Shown here piece after piece: positions 60,813 through 64,000 of a stretch of DNA of 64,000 bases; within the stretch, counting starts at the first letter, position 1; each line of letters begins with the position of its first letter. The notes below the pieces were generated by a model, which saw nothing but the letters and a program-made list of their open reading frames with translations, ran no database searches and had not been told where the DNA came from. The position numbers and the translations under genes are program-made. Source of the stretch: CAYOXD01 sp964407825 (GTDB lineage: Bacteria > Desulfobacterota > Desulfobacteria > Desulfobacterales > JAFDDL01); NCBI GenBank assembly GCA_964407825.1, contig CAYOXD010000003.1, positions 18,599 through 82,598 of the forward strand, in the 5' to 3' direction.

Positions 60813-61544
60813 TTGGCCCCCCGTTCCAACGAATATGCCATCGTTATCCCGGTCTACAACCATGAAGGAACGGTCCGGGAGGTAACGGAAAAGGCCCTAA
60901 AGATAGGAGTTCCGGTCTTCGTGGTGGACGACGGATCCACCGACGGCAGCTTCGCCGCCATCCGGGACTTCGGGGATGCCGTCCACCTCCTTCGCCATCC
61001 GGTGAACAGGGGAAAGGGGGCGGCCCTGATGACGGGGTTTTCGGATGCGGCCCGGCAGGCCCGGTGGGCCGTCACCCTGGACGCCGACGGCCAGCACGAT
61101 CCGCTGGATGCGCCGGCCCTGATGCGGGCCGCCCCGGCGACGGGTCCAAGGCCGATTGTGGTGGGGGCCCGAAGCGGCATGAGCGGACCCCATGTACCCT
61201 GGACGAGCCGCTTCGGCAGGGGGTTTTCGAATTTCTGGGTCCGCGCCTCCGGAGGGCCGGCCATCGCCGATTCCCAGAGCGGGTTCCGGATGTATCCCCT
61301 GCCCGAAGTCCTGGAGCTCAAGACCTTCTCCCGGCGCTATCAATTCGAGGTGGAGATTCTGGTCAAGGCCGCCTGGAGCGGCATACCGGTCCTTGAGGTA
61401 CCCATCCGCGTCACCTATGGCGCTGGCCACCAGCGGATTTCCCATTTCCGGCCATTTGTGGATTTCATGCGAAACTCCAACACCTTTTCCCGGCTGATCC
61501 TTCAGCGGCTCCTGACCCCATCGGCGGTCAGGAAAAAAGAATGA
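60813..61544 (+). CDS. family-2 glycosyltransferase
   Basis: 243-residue GT-A enzyme. IVIPVYNHEGTVREV (about 10-24) and VVDDGSTDGS (35-44) form the nucleotide site. LDADGQHDP (near 91) holds the DxD metal motif and SQSGFRMYP near 154 the catalytic region. The type resembles polyprenyl-phosphate glycosyltransferases. No membrane helix is seen, so it is probably cytosolic or peripheral. The start is TTG 60813 with AAGGGA upstream. It overlaps the MMPL gene by four bases. Confidence 0.9.
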   Translation: MAPRSNEYAIVIPVYNHEGTVREVTEKALKIGVPVFVVDDGSTDGSFAAIRDFGDAVHLLRHPVNRGKGAALMTGFSDAARQARWAVTLDADGQHDPLDAPALMRAAPATGPRPIVVGARSGMSGPHVPWTSRFGRGFSNFWVRASGGPAIADSQSGFRMYPLPEVLELKTFSRRYQFEVEILVKAAWSGIPVLEVPIRVTYGAGHQRISHFRPFVDFMRNSNTFSRLILQRLLTPSAVRKKE

Positions 61545-63958
61545 CGCCGAAGGCCATTTCCGGTCCCGGGGACCGACGGGTGAATTGGCCGCTGGCCGCG
61601 TTGACGGTGGCCTGCCTGCTTCTTTTCGCCGTCATCGGGATGGTTCGCCTGAAGATCGATACGGACATCATCAGCGCCCTTCCCGGCAAGGACCCGGTGG
61701 TGGCGGACGCCCGGTATGTGCTTCGCCATCATCCGGACCAGGACCGGGTGGTGATCGATCTGGGCCTGGACAGGGCGGCCCCCGAGCTCCTGGTGCAGGC
61801 GGACGCCCTGGTGGAAAAGCGGCTCAAGGAGAGCGGACTTTTTTCCGCCGTGGGAATGCAGCCGGTTCAGGGGCAGATGGGAAAGCTCATCTCCTCCGTT
61901 TGGGAGCGGCTCCCCGAGCTTTTCACCGGCGAGCAACTCTCACGATACGTGGCGCCGCTTCTTACCCGGGAAAAGATCCGGCAACGACTGAAAGGGGATC
62001 TGTCGACCCTTTACGGCCTTGAAGGCATCGGGCAGGCGGGCCGCATCGCCCAGGATCCCCTGGGACTCTCCGGGCCGATCCTGGCCCGTCTGGCGGATCT
62101 TGCCCCCACCCGGCGGGTGAAACTCTACGATGGGAAGCTTTTGTCCCTGGACGGGCGGCACCTGCTGCTGTTCGCCAAACCGGCCGGATCGGGCACCGAC
62201 ACCCGGCTGGGCCGGAAGATCAGTGATCTCATGACCCGCCTGTCCCGGGAGGTAAATCGCGTCTATCGCTCTTCCGGGCACCGGTTCACCCTGACCCCCA
62301 TGGGTGCTTACAGGGTCGCCCTCGACAACGAAACCGTGGCCAAGGCCGATGTGAAGCGGGCCATCATCCTGTCCATGCTCGGCATCTCCCTGCTGCTTCT
62401 TTTTGCCTTTCCGCGGCCGCTGATCGGGCTGCTGGCCCTTTTGCCGGCGGTGGCGGGCACGATCCTGTCCCTCTTCGTCTGCTCGCTCATCTATGGGGCC
62501 CTCTCGATTCTCACCCTCGGATTCGGGGGGGCGATCATCTCCATCACCGTGGATCAGGGCATCGCCTACCTGCTCTTTCTGGACCGACCCCACGAGACCG
62601 AGGGCAGGGCCGCGGCCGCTGAGATCCGCCCTGCCGCGCTTCTTTCAACCCTGACCACCATGGGGGCCTTCTTCATCCTGCTCTTCAGCGGCTTTCCCAT
62701 CCTGGGGCAGATCGGAGTTTTTGCCGGGACGGGCATCGGCTTTTCCTACCTCTTCGTCCATTCGGTGTTCCCGAGGATCATCCCTCGGATGCCCGGCGCC
62801 AAACGCCAGAGGCGCCTTCCCCTCCAGCGGCTGGTAAACCGGATCGGCCTCCTGGGCGCCCGCAAGACCCGGTGGATCGTCGCCGCCGGTTTTTGTCTTG
62901 TCATGGCCTTTTTCGCCAGGCCGGATTTTCACGTGGACCTGCGATCCATGAGCTACCTCTCCCCCGGGACCCGAGCGGCGGAGAAGCTCATCCGGAACAC
63001 CTGGGGGGACATCTTCTCGAACCTCTATGTCATGAGCGAGGCCGATAGCCCCGCCGGACTGCAGCGGACAGGGGACCGGCTCCTTTCCCTGGTGGCGGCC
63101 CAAAGGGCATCCGGAGAGATCCGATCCGGATTTCTTCCCTCCCTGATCTATCCCGGAAAGACCCGGGCGGATCAGAATTTTCATGCATGGAAAAGCTTCT
63201 GGACGGAAAAGCGGATCCGCGATACCGAGCGGATCATCCGGGAGCAATCCGCGGCCCTGGGCTTTTCCGCGGAGGCGTTCGCCCCCTTTTTCGCCGCCCT
63301 GAACCAGCCCTCCCCCGTTTACCGGCAGATCCCGAAAGGCATGTACGAGCTTCTGGGCATATCCAAGGTTCCGGGAAAGGACCGATGGATCCAGTTCGCC
63401 ACCCTCACCCGGGGAAAACGCTACGATCCGCAGACGCTATTTACCGAGGTGCACGCTCTGGGCCATGTCAGCTTCCTCGATCCGCGGTACTTTTCAAAGC
63501 GCCTGGGCGCGCTCCTGTCACGCACCTTCCTAAAAATGTTCTTCATGGTGGGCGGCGCCGTCACGGTGCTGCTGCTCATCTTTCTGATGGATGTGCGCCT
63601 GACCCTCCTGGCCCTGGTCCCCATCGGGTTTTCTCTCATCTGCACCCTTGGTACCCTCTCGCTGGTGGGGCACCCCCTGGACTTCCCGGCGCTCATGCTC
63701 TCCATCGTGGTCATCGGCATGGGGGTGGACTATGCCATCTTCTTCGTTCGATTCCGCCAGCGCTACCCCGACCCGACCCACGAGGCCGTCGGCCTCATCC
63801 GCATGGCCGTGTTTCTGGCCGCCGCATCGACCCTGATCGGCTTCGGCTCTCTGAGCCTCGCTGCCCAGCCCCTGCTGCGAAGCGCCGGGCTGCCTTCCTT
63901 CATGGGCATCGCCTATGCGCTGCTGGCCACCTTTCTCCTCGTGGGGGGACGTCGATAA
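61541..63958 (+). CDS. MMPL-family exporter (RND superfamily)
   Basis: 805 residues. The two-repeat RND layout is clear: an N-terminal helix (about 18-35), a periplasmic loop to about 265, helices near 272-420, the second periplasmic loop (about 470-665) and the last five helices from about 668. VDQGIAYLLFLDRP and GVDYAIFFVRFRQ carry the central motifs of the two halves. MMPL exporters of this type sit beside a GT and acyltransferase in lipid and aryl-polyene clusters. The last helix ends in LLVGGRR with no cytosolic tail. It is coupled to the GT gene; the window ends 42 bases later. Confidence 0.88.
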   Translation: MTPKAISGPGDRRVNWPLAALTVACLLLFAVIGMVRLKIDTDIISALPGKDPVVADARYVLRHHPDQDRVVIDLGLDRAAPELLVQADALVEKRLKESGLFSAVGMQPVQGQMGKLISSVWERLPELFTGEQLSRYVAPLLTREKIRQRLKGDLSTLYGLEGIGQAGRIAQDPLGLSGPILARLADLAPTRRVKLYDGKLLSLDGRHLLLFAKPAGSGTDTRLGRKISDLMTRLSREVNRVYRSSGHRFTLTPMGAYRVALDNETVAKADVKRAIILSMLGISLLLLFAFPRPLIGLLALLPAVAGTILSLFVCSLIYGALSILTLGFGGAIISITVDQGIAYLLFLDRPHETEGRAAAAEIRPAALLSTLTTMGAFFILLFSGFPILGQIGVFAGTGIGFSYLFVHSVFPRIIPRMPGAKRQRRLPLQRLVNRIGLLGARKTRWIVAAGFCLVMAFFARPDFHVDLRSMSYLSPGTRAAEKLIRNTWGDIFSNLYVMSEADSPAGLQRTGDRLLSLVAAQRASGEIRSGFLPSLIYPGKTRADQNFHAWKSFWTEKRIRDTERIIREQSAALGFSAEAFAPFFAALNQPSPVYRQIPKGMYELLGISKVPGKDRWIQFATLTRGKRYDPQTLFTEVHALGHVSFLDPRYFSKRLGALLSRTFLKMFFMVGGAVTVLLLIFLMDVRLTLLALVPIGFSLICTLGTLSLVGHPLDFPALMLSIVVIGMGVDYAIFFVRFRQRYPDPTHEAVGLIRMAVFLAAASTLIGFGSLSLAAQPLLRSAGLPSFMGIAYALLATFLLVGGRR

Positions 63959-64000
63959 GAGGGGAGCTTATCGACTGACTCTCAGTCCGAATCGCTTTCC

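Noticed and set aside
1..64000. CRISPR arrays, tRNA genes and insertion sequences
   Set aside because: No regularly spaced repeats, no cloverleaf-like intergenic stretch and no transposase motif were found on reading through.

Overview
The window is about 64 kb of fairly GC-rich bacterial DNA, densely packed with genes on both strands. The content points to Desulfobacterota, most likely a Desulfobacterales-type anaerobe. The clues are an MglA GTPase operon with DUF4388 and PilZ proteins, FmdE- and FmdB-family proteins, an HdrD-like Fe-S protein, an EF-G variant of a divergent type, and many PAS/kinase genes. This assignment is inference from gene content, not a database match. No rRNA, tRNA, CRISPR array, insertion sequence or phage gene was seen. 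A run of exactly 100 Ns (51667-51766) is an assembly gap, so gene order across it is not proven.

Layout. 1-6.2 kb: a kinase with a degenerate receiver, then a four-gene minus-strand operon (coiled-coil protein, inner-membrane OmpA-like protein with a roadblock/longin-like cytosolic region, Ras-like GTPase, hybrid histidine kinase). 6.6-15.7 kb: a CaCA exchanger, a SHOCT-like membrane protein, the xseA-xseB-ispA-dxs-tlyA isoprenoid/DNA-repair operon and an EF-G paralogue. 15.8-23.6 kb (minus): a spore photoproduct lyase-like radical SAM protein with a cytidylate-kinase-like protein, a TetR regulator, a ParB-like protein, purC, then PilZ, DUF4388-cNMP, MglA and TPR proteins. 23.8-29.7 kb (minus): uvrC, uvrB, cysS, ispF. 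29.9-39.7 kb: mixed single genes, among them a nickel superoxide dismutase with its own signal peptide, a DmeF-like CDF transporter and an aldehyde dehydrogenase. 40.0-46.2 kb: an apparent second Hsp70 system (large TPR protein, J-like protein, GrpE, Hsp70, zinc-ribbon protein). 46.2-51.7 kb: two lipoproteins, a degenerate glycosyltransferase-DUF2062 fusion, a B12-binding radical SAM enzyme and an AMP-ligase. After the gap, 51.8-56.7 kb: a CerR/TetR regulator with an EmrA-EmrB-NodT-type tripartite efflux pump. 56.8-64 kb: a Cys-rich protein and an AT-richer membrane protein, a MipA/OmpV porin-like protein, an HdrD-like Fe-S protein, a family-2 glycosyltransferase and an MMPL exporter.

Four loci stand out. 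The first is the GTPase/OmpA/coiled-coil/kinase operon, which looks like a signalling device spanning cytosol, inner membrane and peptidoglycan. The second is the divergent Hsp70 operon, whose J-like protein has HPP in place of HPD and which is preceded by a strong hairpin. The third is the Ni-SOD, whose predicted signal-peptidase cut would expose the nickel hook directly. The fourth is the TetR-efflux promoter, where a perfect 16-bp palindrome fills the spacer between the -35 and -10 boxes.
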